A DNA stretch of 64,000 bases from Achromobacter sp. Marseille-Q4962 (lineage in GTDB: Bacteria > Pseudomonadota > Gammaproteobacteria > Burkholderiales > Burkholderiaceae_B): positions 1 to 64,000 of the forward strand of contig NZ_CALSFU010000011.1 in assembly GCF_943737005.1 (NCBI RefSeq). The letters run 5' to 3'. The position numbers and the translations under genes are program-made. The first letter of the stretch is position 1; every line of letters starts with the position of its first letter. Below, in pieces: positions 17,914 through 27,610 of this stretch. A model generated the notes under the pieces. That model made no database searches. It was not told where the DNA came from and worked only from the letters and a program-made list of their open reading frames with translations.

Positions 17914-18556
17914 GGGCGGCCTCGCGGATGCGGACGATCTGCGCCACCAGCGCGGCCGTGTCGCGCGCGGCGAAGGCGGCCTTGTCGTACAGGTTGCCGC
18001 CGATGCCCACCAGGCCCGCGCCGGCGGCGAAATACCCCGCCATGTTGGCGGCCGTGACCCCGCCCGTGGGGCAGAACACCGTGTCCGGATACACCGACCG
18101 CAGCGCGGCCAGGTGCGAGGGGCCGGCGGACTCGGCCGGGAATAGCTTCACCACATCGGCGCCCGCCCGGCGCGCGGCCAGCACCTCGGTGGGCGTGAAC
18201 GCGCCCAGCATGCAGAGCGCGTCGACCGCGTGCGCCATTTCCACGAGTTCGCCGGCCACGGCCGGCGACACCACGAAGTCGGCGCCGGCCACCAGCGCCT
18301 CGCGGGCCTGCGCCTCGTCGAGCACCGTGCCCACGCCCAGCAGCAATTGCGGACCGTGCTTGTCGCGCAAAGCGCGCAGCAGATCCGTCACGCCGGGGAT
18401 GGTCCAGGTGAGTTCCAGCGCCGGGCAGCCCGCCGTCACGGCGACTTCGGCGGCATAGGCCGCGGCGGCGGCGTCGGTATAGCGCAGCACCGGCACCACC
18501 CGCGCCGCCAGCAGGGCGGACATCCGGGAGGCCAGGGGGGAAGGGGCAGCAGTCAT
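17906..18556 (-). CDS. eda: KDPG/KDPGal aldolase (2-dehydro-3-deoxy-phosphogluconate aldolase)
   Basis: A 216-residue class I aldolase of the KDPG family. E48 in ALELTWT and Schiff-base lysine K137 in DVVKLFPAE are both present, with the GAFTPTEV and PTGGV phosphate-binding segments. It splits KDPG to pyruvate and glyceraldehyde-3-phosphate. It is the first gene of a two-gene unit with the KDG kinase. No sugar-acid dehydratase is nearby, so the source of KDG must be encoded elsewhere. The galactonate-pathway version (DgoA) cannot be excluded. Confidence 0.85.
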   Translation of the reverse strand: MTAAPSPLASRMSALLAARVVPVLRYTDAAAAAYAAEVAVTAGCPALELTWTIPGVTDLLRALRDKHGPQLLLGVGTVLDEAQAREALVAGADFVVSPAVAGELVEMAHAVDALCMLGAFTPTEVLAARRAGADVVKLFPAESAGPSHLAALRSVYPDTVFCPTGGVTAANMAGYFAAGAGLVGIGGNLYDKAAFAARDTAALVAQIVRIREAAHA

Positions 18557-18885
18557 GGAAATCCTCGCAAGCGTTCCGGCGGCGGCCGGTTCACACCAGA
18601 TTGTCCACCGCGTGACGCCGTGCCGCCATGTCCGCCTGCGGGGTTTCGGACCAGGATGTGTCTCCGTTTATTTGAAGCGCGGGATTCCGCATTGACGCCA
18701 GGGAATTGACCCGCTTTTCGGACGAATCTGCGATACTGTTTATTTGTACAGCTTACTCAATGGAAATTGTCCACAATACGGACAGTTGCCCACGATATAG
18801 GCGATTATTCCACAAGGCCGCTCTACGCCGCCAGGGGCCCGCCCTGGCGCGGGGCATGTCCCATCCTCAGGCTACGATACCGTCC
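18557..18885. other. Divergent intergenic region between eda and the double UvrA gene
   Basis: 329 bp with no gene. It must hold the promoters of both directions. The uvrA-proximal half is clearly AT-richer than its surroundings (about 18715-18815) and contains a LexA site. No other conserved element was recognised; the eda-proximal half is GC-rich and unremarkable. Confidence 0.7.
18734..18753 (+). promoter_or_regulatory. LexA (SOS) box upstream of uvrA
   Basis: The sequence contains CTGT (18736-18739), eight bases, then ACAG (18748-18751): the exact gammaproteobacterial/betaproteobacterial LexA operator CTGT-N8-ACAG, flanked by TA on the left. It lies 132 bp before the assigned uvrA start. 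A TTGACC at 18706 could serve as a -35 element, which would put the operator over the promoter. LexA repression with DNA-damage induction is therefore predicted. Confidence 0.82.
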
Positions 18886-21800
18886 ATGAGCTCCGAAATC
18901 CGCATCGTTGGCGCCCGCCAGAACAATCTCAAGAACCTGGACCTTACCCTCGCCACCGGTGAACTCGTGGTGGTAACCGGCGTGTCGGGATCCGGCAAGA
19001 GTTCGCTGGCCTTCGACACCCTGTACGCCGAAGGCCAGCGCCGCTACGTGGAAACCTTCTCGCCCTATGCGCGCCAGTTCCTGGACCGCATGGACAAGCC
19101 CCAGGTCGACCGCATCGAAGGCATCCTGCCGGCCATCGCCATCGACCAGACCAATCCGGTGCGCAGTTCGCGCAGCACGGTCGGCACCATGACCGAGCTG
19201 AACGACCACCTCAAGCTGCTGTTTGCGCGCGGCGCCCGGCTCTATTGCCGGGGCTGCGGCCGGCTGGTGCGCCGCGACACGCCGGATTCCATTTTCCACG
19301 CGCTGGCCGGGCGCGCCGCCGCCGTGGGCGATCCGCGCCTGGTCATCACCTTCCCCATCGCGGTGCCCGCCAACTTCACCGAAGACGAAGTGCGCGGCTT
19401 CCTGGAGCAGCAGGGCTACACGCGCGTGCATGCCGAGGAAACCGCCGCGCCCGGCCCCGCCGCCGGCAAGCCGGGCAAGAAGAGCAAGGCCAGGGGCGCG
19501 TCGGGCGGCGGCGAGGAGCGCCGCATCCTGCACGTGGTGCAGGACCGCTTCCGTTTCGCCGGCGCCGAGCGCGAACGCGTCATGGAGGCGCTGGACACCG
19601 CGCTGCGCATGGGCGCGGGCCACCTGGCCGTGCGCGTCATGGGCGAGGACGGCGGCGACGCTCAGGTCTGGCGTTTCAGCGACCGGCTGCACTGCGCCGA
19701 TTGCGACATCGAATACACCGACCCGCTGCCCAGCAGCTTCTCCTTCAACTCGCCGCTGGGCGCCTGTGAATCGTGCCGCGGCTTCGGCCGCGTGATCGGC
19801 ATCGACTTCGGCCTGGTAATCCCGGACGAGAACAAGACCCTGCTCGAGGGCGCCATCAAGCCCTGGCAGACGCCCTCTTACAAGGAATGCCAGGACGAGC
19901 TGCAGAAGTACGCGCCGCGCGCCGGCATTCCGCTCGGCGTGCCCTGGAAGCACCTCACCGACGAGCAGAAGCGCTGGGTGCTGTACGGCACGCCCGACTG
20001 GAAGGGCGGAAGCGACGCCTGGAAACACCAGTGGTACGGCGTGCAGCGCTTCTTCGACTGGCTCGAAACCAAGGCGTACAAGATGCACGTGCGGGTGCTG
20101 CTGTCCAAATACCGCAGCTACACGCCCTGCCCCGCCTGCAACGGCGCCCGCCTCAAGCCCGACGCCCTGCTCTGGCGGCTGGGCGACAAGGCGGAAGCCG
20201 ACGCCGTGCTGCCGCCGGACGACGGGCGCTACAAGCGCTTCATGCCGGTGCACGCCGCATGGAGCCGCGAACAGCTCGACAACCTGGACGGCCTGTCCAT
20301 CCACGACGTCATGCTGCTGCCCATCGAACGGGTGCGCGCCTTCTTCGACCGGCTGCGCTTCACCGGCGCGCTGGACGCGGCCACCGATCTCCTCATGACC
20401 GAGGTGCGCGCGCGGCTGAAGTTCCTCTGCGACGTGGGCCTGGGCTATCTCACGCTGGACCGCCAGAGCCGCACGCTGTCCGGCGGCGAGGTGCAGCGCA
20501 TCAACCTGACCACGGCGCTGGGCACCTCGCTGGTGAACACCCTTTTCGTGCTCGACGAGCCTTCCATCGGCCTGCACCCGCGCGACATGCACCGCGTGGT
20601 GGAAGTCATGCACCGGCTGCGCAACGCCGGCAACACGCTGGTGGTGGTGGAACACGATCCGCAGGTCATGGTGGCGGCCGACCGCATCATCGACATCGGC
20701 CCGGGCCCCGGCGAGCGCGGCGGCCGCATTGTCTTCGACGGCACGCCCGCGCAACTGCGCAACGCCGCCACGCTCACCGGCGACTACCTGGGCGGGCGGC
20801 AGCGCGTGGAGGCGCCGCGTCCCATGCCCGTGGCCGGCAATACCCCGCGCCTGGTGCTGGAAGGCGTGAGCGCCCACAACCTCAAGAACGTTTCCATCGA
20901 ACTGCCCCTGGGCCGGCTGGTCTGCGTGACCGGCGTGTCCGGTTCCGGCAAGTCCACGCTGGTGCAGGACGTGCTGTATCCCGCCCTGCTCAAGCAGAAG
21001 GGCAAGCCGTCCGAAGCGCCCGGGCCGTTCGAGCGCCTGCTGGGCGCCGAGCAGATCGCCGACGTGGTCATGGTGGACCAGACGCCCATCGGCAAGACCA
21101 CGCGGTCCAACCCGGCCAGCTACGTGGGCGCCTTCGACGCCATCCGCAAACTGTTCGCCCAGGCGCCGCTGGCGCGCGAGCGCGGCTACACGGCGGGCAC
21201 GTTCAGCTTCAACGGCGGCGACGGCCGCTGCCCCACCTGCGGCGGCACCGGCTTCGAGCACGTGGAAATGCAGTTTCTTTCCGACGTGTACCTGCGCTGC
21301 CCCGATTGCGACGGCAAGCGCTTCCGGCCCGAGGTGCTGGAGGTGCGCGTGGAGCACCTGGGCAAGAGCGCCTCCATCGACGAAGTGCTCGAAATGACGG
21401 TGAGCGAGGCGCTGGACTTCTTCAAGGGTCTGCGCGACGTGCAGACCGGGCTCGCGCCGCTGGCGGACGTGGGGCTGGAATACGTGCGGCTGGGCCAGCC
21501 CGTGCCCACGCTTTCGGGCGGCGAGGCGCAGCGGCTCAAGCTCGCCGGCCACCTGGCCGAGGCCGCGCGCAGCGGCATCTCCACGGCCAAGGTCGCCAAG
21601 AAGGGCAGCCTGTTCCTGTTCGACGAACCCACCACGGGCCTGCACTTCGACGACGTGGCGCGGCTCATGCGCGCCTTCCGCAAGCTGCTGGCCGCCGGCC
21701 ATACGCTGCTCGTCATCGAGCACAACCTGGACGTGATCCGCGCGGCCGACTGGCTGATCGACCTGGGGCCCGAGGGCGGCGACGCGGGCGGCGAGGTCGT

Positions 21801-24642
21801 GGGCGTGGGCACCCCGCGCGACCTGATGGACAACCCGGCCTCGCACACGGGCGCGGCGCTGCGCGACTATGAAGTCAGCATCCTGCCCGCCGGCATCGTC
21901 GCGAGCACCGACGCCGACGCCCAGGAAGCCGAGCAGGCCGGCCTGGCCGCGGTCATCGAGGAGCCGCGCGCGGACTACGCGGCGCAGGCCGGCACGCCGC
22001 TGCAATCGCTCATGCGGCGCCGCCGCCAGGACGCGCGGGCCATCGAGATCCGCAATGCGCGCGAACACAACCTGAAGAACATCAGCGTGGAAATCCCGCG
22101 CGACAAGTTCACGGTGATTACCGGCGTGTCGGGCTCGGGCAAGTCCACGCTGGCCTTCGACATCCTGTTCAACGAAGGCCAGCGGCGCTACCTGGAGTCG
22201 CTCAACGCCTATGCGCGCGCCATTGTGCAGCCGGCCGGCAAGCCGGACGTGGACGCCATCTTCGGCATCCCGCCGACGGTGGCGATCGAGCAGCGCACCA
22301 GCCGAGGCGGCCGCAAGTCCACCGTGGCCACAATGACGGAAATCCACCATTTCCTGCGCTTGCTGTATGTGAAGCTGGGCACGCAGTACTGCCCCGACTG
22401 CAACGTGCCGGTGGAGCCGCAGAACGCCGACCAGATCGTGGCGCGGCTGATGCGCGAGCGCAAGGGCGAGCACATCGGCCTGCTGGCCCCGCTGGTCACC
22501 GCCCGCAAAGGCTATTACACCGACCTGGCCAAGTGGGCGGCCGGCAAGGGCCACACGCACCTGCGGGTGGACGGCCGGTTCATTCCCGTCTCGCCCTGGC
22601 CCCGCCTGGACCGCTACAAAGAACACACCATCGAGCTGCCGGTGGCCGACGTGGTGATCGAGCCCGCCAACGAGGCCGCGCTGCGCGACGCCGTCCGGCG
22701 GGCGCTGGAAAACGGCCAGGGCGTGATGTCGGCGGTGTGGCCCGTGGACAAGCTGCACGAGGCGCTGGACAGCGACCTGCAGCAGCAGCATTTCTCGGTC
22801 AAGCGCGCCTGCCCCTGCTGCGGCGCGAGCTTCCCCGAGCCGGATCCGCGCCTGTTCTCGTACAACTCCAAGCACGGCTGGTGCCCCTCGTGCTTCGGCA
22901 CCGGCCTGCAGCTGCAAGGCTTCGACGAAGAACAGACGGGCGAGGAAACCGCCTGGAACGCCTGGTACGAGGGCGAGGCGCGCACCTGCCCCGACTGCAA
23001 CGGCCAGCGCCTGAACCGCGTGGCCCGCGCCGTGCGCTGGCGCGACCGCTCCATCGCCGAACTGGCGGCGCTGCCGGTTTCCGACGCGCATACCTTCTTC
23101 ACCGGCCTGGTGGCGCGCGGTCGCGAGGGCGAGATCGCGCGCGACATCCTGGCCGAGATCCGCGGCCGCCTCAATTTCATGCAGGAAGTGGGGCTGGACT
23201 ACCTGGCGCTGGACCGCGCCGCGCCCACGCTGTCGGGCGGCGAAGCGCAGCGCATCCGGCTGGCCGCGCAGCTGGGCTCCAATCTGCAAGGGGTGTGCTA
23301 CGTGCTGGACGAGCCCACCATCGGTCTGCATCCGCGCGACAACCGCATCCTGCTCGACGCGCTGGCGCGCCTGGAAGGCAACGGCAATACCCTGGTGGTG
23401 GTGGAGCACGACGACGACACCATCCGCCGCGCTTCGCACATCATCGACATCGGCCCCGGCGCGGGCATCCGCGGCGGCCGCGTGGTGGCGCAGGGCAGCG
23501 CCGAAGATCTGATCGCCACGCCCGAATCCGTCACCGGCCGCTACCTGGCGCATCCGCTGCGCCACCCGCTGCAGGGCCGGCGCCCCGTGGCGCCCGACAC
23601 GCCCATGATCCGCATCGAGGGCGCCCGCCTGCACAACCTGCGCCAGGTGGACGCCCGCATTCCGGTGGGCCGCCTCAGCGTGGTGACGGGCGTGTCCGGC
23701 TCGGGCAAGTCCACGCTGGCGCGCGAAGTGCTGCTCGACAACCTGCTGCAGGCCGTCTCGCAGGGCAAGGCGCCGGCCTGGGCGGGCTGCGAGCGCATCA
23801 CCGGCTGGGAAGCCATCGACCGCGTGCTCGAAGTGGACCAGACGCCCATCGGCAAGACCCCGCGCTCCTGCCCCGCCACCTACGTCGGCTTCTGGGACGA
23901 CGTGCGCAAGCAGTTCGCCGACACCCGCGAGGCCCGCATGCGCGGCTGGACGGCGGCCCGCTTCTCGTTCAATACCGGCGACGGGCGCTGCCCCATTTGC
24001 GAAGGGCAGGGCATGCGCACCATCGAGATGAACTTCCTGCCCGACGTGAAGGTGCCCTGCGACGCCTGCAGCGGCGCGCGCTTCAACAGCGATACGCTGT
24101 CGGTGCAGATGCGCGGCAAGAACGCGGGCGAAGTGCTGGCCCTGGAAGTGGACGACGCGCTGGCGTATTTCGCGGCCCATCCCAAGATCCATCGCCCCCT
24201 GCAATTGATGCAGGACGTGGGCCTGGGCTATCTCACGCTGGGCCAGCCTTCGCCCACGCTGTCCGGCGGCGAGGCGCAGCGCATCAAACTCGTGACCGAG
24301 CTGTCCAAGGCGCGGCTGACCGACGGCCTGCTCAAGACCGGCCGGGCCTCGCGCGTGCCGCACACCCTTTACGTGCTCGACGAGCCCACGGTGGGCCTGT
24401 CCATGGCCGACGTGGAAAAACTCATCCACGTGCTGCACCGTTTGGTCGAGGCGGGCAACACCGTGGTGGTCATCGAACACAACCTGGACGTGATCGCCGA
24501 AGCCGACTGGTTGCTGGACCTGGGCCCGGAAGGCGGCACGGGCGGCGGCCGGCTCGTGGCCGAGGGCTCGCCGGAACACGTCATGAGCCTGCGCGAGCGC
24601 TCGCACACCGGGCGCGTGCTGGCGGAGTTCCTGAAACAGTAG
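18886..24642 (+). CDS. uvrA: Tandem double-length UvrA-family ABC ATPase (excinuclease ABC subunit A-like)
   Basis: 1918 residues, twice the ~940 of ordinary UvrA, built from two complete UvrA units. There are four ABC modules: Walker A GVSGSGKS near residues 33, 683, 1080 and 1602, each with an LSGGE signature. Zinc modules occur in both halves, including the UvrA C-terminal finger CPTC...CPDC (about 781) and CPIC...CDAC (about 1701). The join is near residues 990-1050. UvrA dimers scan DNA and load UvrB in nucleotide excision repair; here the dimer would be one chain. ATG 18886 matches the family N-terminus; ATG 18856 is possible. It is preceded by a LexA box, and pabB follows after 5 bp. 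Confidence 0.93.
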   Translation: MSSEIRIVGARQNNLKNLDLTLATGELVVVTGVSGSGKSSLAFDTLYAEGQRRYVETFSPYARQFLDRMDKPQVDRIEGILPAIAIDQTNPVRSSRSTVGTMTELNDHLKLLFARGARLYCRGCGRLVRRDTPDSIFHALAGRAAAVGDPRLVITFPIAVPANFTEDEVRGFLEQQGYTRVHAEETAAPGPAAGKPGKKSKARGASGGGEERRILHVVQDRFRFAGAERERVMEALDTALRMGAGHLAVRVMGEDGGDAQVWRFSDRLHCADCDIEYTDPLPSSFSFNSPLGACESCRGFGRVIGIDFGLVIPDENKTLLEGAIKPWQTPSYKECQDELQKYAPRAGIPLGVPWKHLTDEQKRWVLYGTPDWKGGSDAWKHQWYGVQRFFDWLETKAYKMHVRVLLSKYRSYTPCPACNGARLKPDALLWRLGDKAEADAVLPPDDGRYKRFMPVHAAWSREQLDNLDGLSIHDVMLLPIERVRAFFDRLRFTGALDAATDLLMTEVRARLKFLCDVGLGYLTLDRQSRTLSGGEVQRINLTTALGTSLVNTLFVLDEPSIGLHPRDMHRVVEVMHRLRNAGNTLVVVEHDPQVMVAADRIIDIGPGPGERGGRIVFDGTPAQLRNAATLTGDYLGGRQRVEAPRPMPVAGNTPRLVLEGVSAHNLKNVSIELPLGRLVCVTGVSGSGKSTLVQDVLYPALLKQKGKPSEAPGPFERLLGAEQIADVVMVDQTPIGKTTRSNPASYVGAFDAIRKLFAQAPLARERGYTAGTFSFNGGDGRCPTCGGTGFEHVEMQFLSDVYLRCPDCDGKRFRPEVLEVRVEHLGKSASIDEVLEMTVSEALDFFKGLRDVQTGLAPLADVGLEYVRLGQPVPTLSGGEAQRLKLAGHLAEAARSGISTAKVAKKGSLFLFDEPTTGLHFDDVARLMRAFRKLLAAGHTLLVIEHNLDVIRAADWLIDLGPEGGDAGGEVVGVGTPRDLMDNPASHTGAALRDYEVSILPAGIVASTDADAQEAEQAGLAAVIEEPRADYAAQAGTPLQSLMRRRRQDARAIEIRNAREHNLKNISVEIPRDKFTVITGVSGSGKSTLAFDILFNEGQRRYLESLNAYARAIVQPAGKPDVDAIFGIPPTVAIEQRTSRGGRKSTVATMTEIHHFLRLLYVKLGTQYCPDCNVPVEPQNADQIVARLMRERKGEHIGLLAPLVTARKGYYTDLAKWAAGKGHTHLRVDGRFIPVSPWPRLDRYKEHTIELPVADVVIEPANEAALRDAVRRALENGQGVMSAVWPVDKLHEALDSDLQQQHFSVKRACPCCGASFPEPDPRLFSYNSKHGWCPSCFGTGLQLQGFDEEQTGEETAWNAWYEGEARTCPDCNGQRLNRVARAVRWRDRSIAELAALPVSDAHTFFTGLVARGREGEIARDILAEIRGRLNFMQEVGLDYLALDRAAPTLSGGEAQRIRLAAQLGSNLQGVCYVLDEPTIGLHPRDNRILLDALARLEGNGNTLVVVEHDDDTIRRASHIIDIGPGAGIRGGRVVAQGSAEDLIATPESVTGRYLAHPLRHPLQGRRPVAPDTPMIRIEGARLHNLRQVDARIPVGRLSVVTGVSGSGKSTLAREVLLDNLLQAVSQGKAPAWAGCERITGWEAIDRVLEVDQTPIGKTPRSCPATYVGFWDDVRKQFADTREARMRGWTAARFSFNTGDGRCPICEGQGMRTIEMNFLPDVKVPCDACSGARFNSDTLSVQMRGKNAGEVLALEVDDALAYFAAHPKIHRPLQLMQDVGLGYLTLGQPSPTLSGGEAQRIKLVTELSKARLTDGLLKTGRASRVPHTLYVLDEPTVGLSMADVEKLIHVLHRLVEAGNTVVVIEHNLDVIAEADWLLDLGPEGGTGGGRLVAEGSPEHVMSLRERSHTGRVLAEFLKQ

Positions 24643-24647
24643 CCGCC

Positions 24648-25823
24648 ATGGAATGCCGTTTTGAAGACCGCCTGGCCGGGCGGGCCCGCCGCCTGGCCGG
24701 CCTGTGCGCCGCCATCGAGGCGCGCTCGGCCGCCGAAGTCGGGCCGGCGCTGGAGGCCATCGACGCGCAGCGCCGCCGCGGACGCTGGATCGCCCTGCTC
24801 CTGGACTACGAACTGGGCGAATGGCTGCTGCCCGAAACCGTCCGCCCCGCCCCGGACGGCCCCTGGACGCCGCCCCGCGACGACGGCCGGGCGCGGCTGC
24901 GGGCATACGCCTTCGAGCGCGCGGAAAGCGTCGCGCCGTGGGCGCCCCAGCCGGGCGACGAAGCCGCCGCGGCGCAGCCGCCGCGCCCGCGCATGGACGA
25001 GGCCGGCTATGCCGCGCGCATCGACACCGTGCGCCGGCTGATCGAGGCAGGCGAGCTGTACCAGCTCAACTACACCCAGCCGCTGGACGTGCGCGCCGAC
25101 GGATCGCCCGCGGCGCTGTACCGCCGCATCGCCAGCCGCCATCCGGTGGCCCACGCCGCCTATATCGAAGACGGCGCGCGCGCCATTCTGTCGTTCTCGC
25201 CCGAACTGTTCGTGGCGCGCCAGGGCAGCCGGCTCGTCACCCGTCCCATGAAAGGCACCGCGCCGCGCCATGCCGATCCGGCCGAAGACGAGCGGCTGGG
25301 CCGCGAGCTGCTGGCCAGCTCCAAGAACCGCGCCGAGAACCTGATGATCGTGGACCTGCTGCGCAATGACCTGGGCCGGCTGGCCGAGCCGGGATCGGTG
25401 CGGGTGGACGCGCTGTTCACGCTGGAGCGCTACCCCACGGTCTGGACCATGACCTCCACCGTGTCGGCAGAGGCCCCGCGCGCCACCCTGGAACAGGTGC
25501 TGCGCGCACTGTTTCCCTGCGGCTCGATCACCGGCGCGCCCAAGGTGGCCGCCATGCGCCGCATCCGCCAGCTCGAAATCGCGCCGCGCGGCCTGTACTG
25601 CGGCAGCATCGGCTGGCTCGCGCCGGACGGCGACTTCTCGCTCAACGTGGCCATCCGCACCCTGGTGCTGGAAGCGGGCGGGCACGGCGTCTACGGCGTG
25701 GGCGGCGGCATCGTGCTGGATTCGGACCCGGCGCAGGAGTGGCAGGAATGCCGCTGGAAGGCGCGCATCCTCTCGCGGGATCCCGGCACCCCCGGCCCTG
25801 CCGCGGCAAACGGGGTAGCATAG
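24648..25823 (+). CDS. pabB: Aminodeoxychorismate synthase component I
   Basis: A 391-residue chorismate-utilising enzyme that makes 4-amino-4-deoxychorismate for folate synthesis. Conserved family blocks are YQLNYTQPL, SFSPELF, TRPMKGTAPR, the NLMIVDLLRNDLGR motif, FPCGSITGAPKVAAM and YCGSIGW. It lacks the N-terminal TrpE-like extension, as many short PabB proteins do. The start is 5 bp after the uvrA stop. An aminotransferase class IV gene (pabC-like) follows 31 bp later, giving a PabB-PabC pair. PabA (glutaminase) is not in the window. Confidence 0.9.
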   Translation: MECRFEDRLAGRARRLAGLCAAIEARSAAEVGPALEAIDAQRRRGRWIALLLDYELGEWLLPETVRPAPDGPWTPPRDDGRARLRAYAFERAESVAPWAPQPGDEAAAAQPPRPRMDEAGYAARIDTVRRLIEAGELYQLNYTQPLDVRADGSPAALYRRIASRHPVAHAAYIEDGARAILSFSPELFVARQGSRLVTRPMKGTAPRHADPAEDERLGRELLASSKNRAENLMIVDLLRNDLGRLAEPGSVRVDALFTLERYPTVWTMTSTVSAEAPRATLEQVLRALFPCGSITGAPKVAAMRRIRQLEIAPRGLYCGSIGWLAPDGDFSLNVAIRTLVLEAGGHGVYGVGGGIVLDSDPAQEWQECRWKARILSRDPGTPGPAAANGVA

Positions 25824-25854
25824 ACCGGCATACGCCTGGAAACGCGGAACCGCC

Positions 25855-26487
25855 ATGCAGCCCGAACTGATCGAAACCATCCTGGTCGACGCCGATCTCG
25901 GCATTCCCCTGCTCGCCCGCCACCTGGCCCGGCTGGAGCGCTCGTGCAAGGCGCTGGACTACGACTGGGGCGGGCCCGAGGTCGGGCAGGACATCATGGT
26001 GGCGGCGCTGTCGCTCACCACGCCCGGCCCGCACCGCCTGCGCCTGCTGGTGGCGCGCGACGGCTCGCGGCACATCCAGACGGCCCCGCTGCCGCCCCTG
26101 CCGCCCGGGCAGGAAGTCATGCTCGCGCCCGAGGCCCTGGATTCGGCCGAACCCCTGCTGCGGTACAAGACCACCTACCGCCCCTGGTACACCAAGACCA
26201 TCGAATGGCTGCCCGCCCATCCGCGGGTTTTCGACCTGCTCTACCTGAACGAACGCGGCGAGCTCTGCGAAGGCAGCCGCAGCAACGTCTATCTGCTGCT
26301 GGGAGGCGACTGGTACACGCCGCCCGTGGCCAGCGGCTGCCTGCCTGGCGTGCAGCGCGAGGAACTGCTGGAACGGGGCCAGGCCACCGAGCGCGTGCTG
26401 ACCCTCGACGACCTGCGCGAAGCCAGCGAGATCCGGCTGTCCAATGCGCTGCGCGGCTGGTTTCCCGTCACCCTGCGCGACGACTGA
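25855..26487 (+). CDS. Class IV PLP enzyme, probable 4-amino-4-deoxychorismate lyase
   Basis: A 210-residue fold-type IV PLP protein, shorter than the ~270 of classic PabC. It keeps the catalytic lysine in RYKTTYRPWYTK (about 103) and the glutamate in ELCEGSRSNVYLL (about 139). The C-terminal LPGVQREELLE and SNALRGW segments bind the cofactor phosphate. PabC releases pyruvate from aminodeoxychorismate to give p-aminobenzoate. Position right after pabB supports this role; a D-amino acid or branched-chain transaminase is the alternative. Confidence 0.8.
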   Translation: MQPELIETILVDADLGIPLLARHLARLERSCKALDYDWGGPEVGQDIMVAALSLTTPGPHRLRLLVARDGSRHIQTAPLPPLPPGQEVMLAPEALDSAEPLLRYKTTYRPWYTKTIEWLPAHPRVFDLLYLNERGELCEGSRSNVYLLLGGDWYTPPVASGCLPGVQREELLERGQATERVLTLDDLREASEIRLSNALRGWFPVTLRDD

Positions 26488-26511
26488 AGCGCGGGCGCGG
26501 CACGCCCGGCC

Positions 26512-27366
26512 TCACCCCACGGCCAGACGCACGGCCTCGTTCGCGGCGGCCATGCCCATGGCGGCCGTCACCATCACCACCGATCCGTAGCCGGCGCAGG
26601 ACAGCCCCTGCGGCGCGACCGGCCGGTCCGCCGCGCCGAGGTCGTCCTCGCCCTCGAACGGCCGGGTCCAGGCGTCGGGCAGGATGGCGGGCTGGTCGAA
26701 CCACAGCGCGCGGATGCCCATGCGCGGCACGCGCTTGAGCGCCTTGCCATGCCGGTCGGAGGCCCGCGGATAGCCATGCTCGCGCCGCAGCTTGTTGCGC
26801 AGCTTGGCCAGCAGCGCGTCGTTGGCGGCGGCCGACAGGTCGCCGGCCCGCAGGGCGAGCGGATCGGTCTTGCCGCCGGCGCCCCCGCAAAGCAGCAGGG
26901 GCGCGCCCAGCGCGCGCGCGCGCAGCACCATGGCGATCTTGGCGGCCGCCTGGTCGGTGCAGTCCACGATGGCGGTGTAGGGGCCCGGCAGGACCTCGGC
27001 GACGTTGCCGGGCGACACGAAGTCGTCCACGCGGGTCAGCCGGCAGGCCGGATTGATGGCCAGGATGCGCTCGGCCATGGCGTCCACCTTGGACTGGCCC
27101 AGGGTGCCGCTGAGCGCGTGGATCTGGCGGTTGACGTTGGATTCGGCGATGTGGTCCAGGTCGATCAGCGTCAGCGCGCCCACGCCGCAGCGCGCCAGCG
27201 CCTCGGCCGTCCAGGAGCCCACGCCGCCCAGCCCGGCCACCGCCACATGGGCCGCCTGGAGGCGGCGCGGCGCGTCGGGGCCGTACAGGCGGGCCAGCGC
27301 CCCGAAGCGGCGGTCGATGTCGGCCTGCGGCAGTATGCAGGCGGCGGAAGCGGGCGGCGGAGTCAT
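26512..27366 (-). CDS. tcdA: tRNA threonylcarbamoyladenosine dehydratase (E1-like)
   Basis: A 284-residue ThiF/E1-superfamily ATPase. GLGGVGSW (45-52) is the nucleotide loop, LTLIDLDHIAESNVNRQ is the E1 Arg/Asn region, and IVDCTDQAAAK is the adenylation Asp region. The C-terminal GSVVMVTAAMGMAAA stretch is a hydrophobic helix seen in TcdA/CsdL. It makes cyclic t6A at position 37 of ANN-decoding tRNAs. ATG 27366 fits the family; the frame extends 24 codons further without homology. It converges on the pabC-like gene. Confidence 0.88.
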   Translation of the reverse strand: MTPPPASAACILPQADIDRRFGALARLYGPDAPRRLQAAHVAVAGLGGVGSWTAEALARCGVGALTLIDLDHIAESNVNRQIHALSGTLGQSKVDAMAERILAINPACRLTRVDDFVSPGNVAEVLPGPYTAIVDCTDQAAAKIAMVLRARALGAPLLLCGGAGGKTDPLALRAGDLSAAANDALLAKLRNKLRREHGYPRASDRHGKALKRVPRMGIRALWFDQPAILPDAWTRPFEGEDDLGAADRPVAPQGLSCAGYGSVVMVTAAMGMAAANEAVRLAVG

Positions 27367-27610
27367 GGCGCGTATTTTAGGGCAGCCGGCCGCGCCAGCC
27401 GCCCGTTGCAAGAAAGACACAGGCGCTTGCGGAGCCACGCCACCGCGCCCCGCAACTCTTCTATATGACTTGCCGCGAACGTGCCGGCAACGCCTTTCAT
27501 CCCTGCGTCACTTTGCCGCAGTACGCGCCTATCTCGCCGCGGCCGATTCCGCCGCGCCGCGCCGCCGTGTGCCGCGGGCCGCCTCGACATTGCGCGACGT
27601 TCGGCCCAGA

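Noticed and set aside
18823-24906. A minus-strand open frame of about 2000 codons opposite uvrA
   Set aside because: It is a shadow of GC-rich codon usage: rich in H, R, A, G and Q, no recognisable domain, and opposite a gene with perfect ABC motifs.
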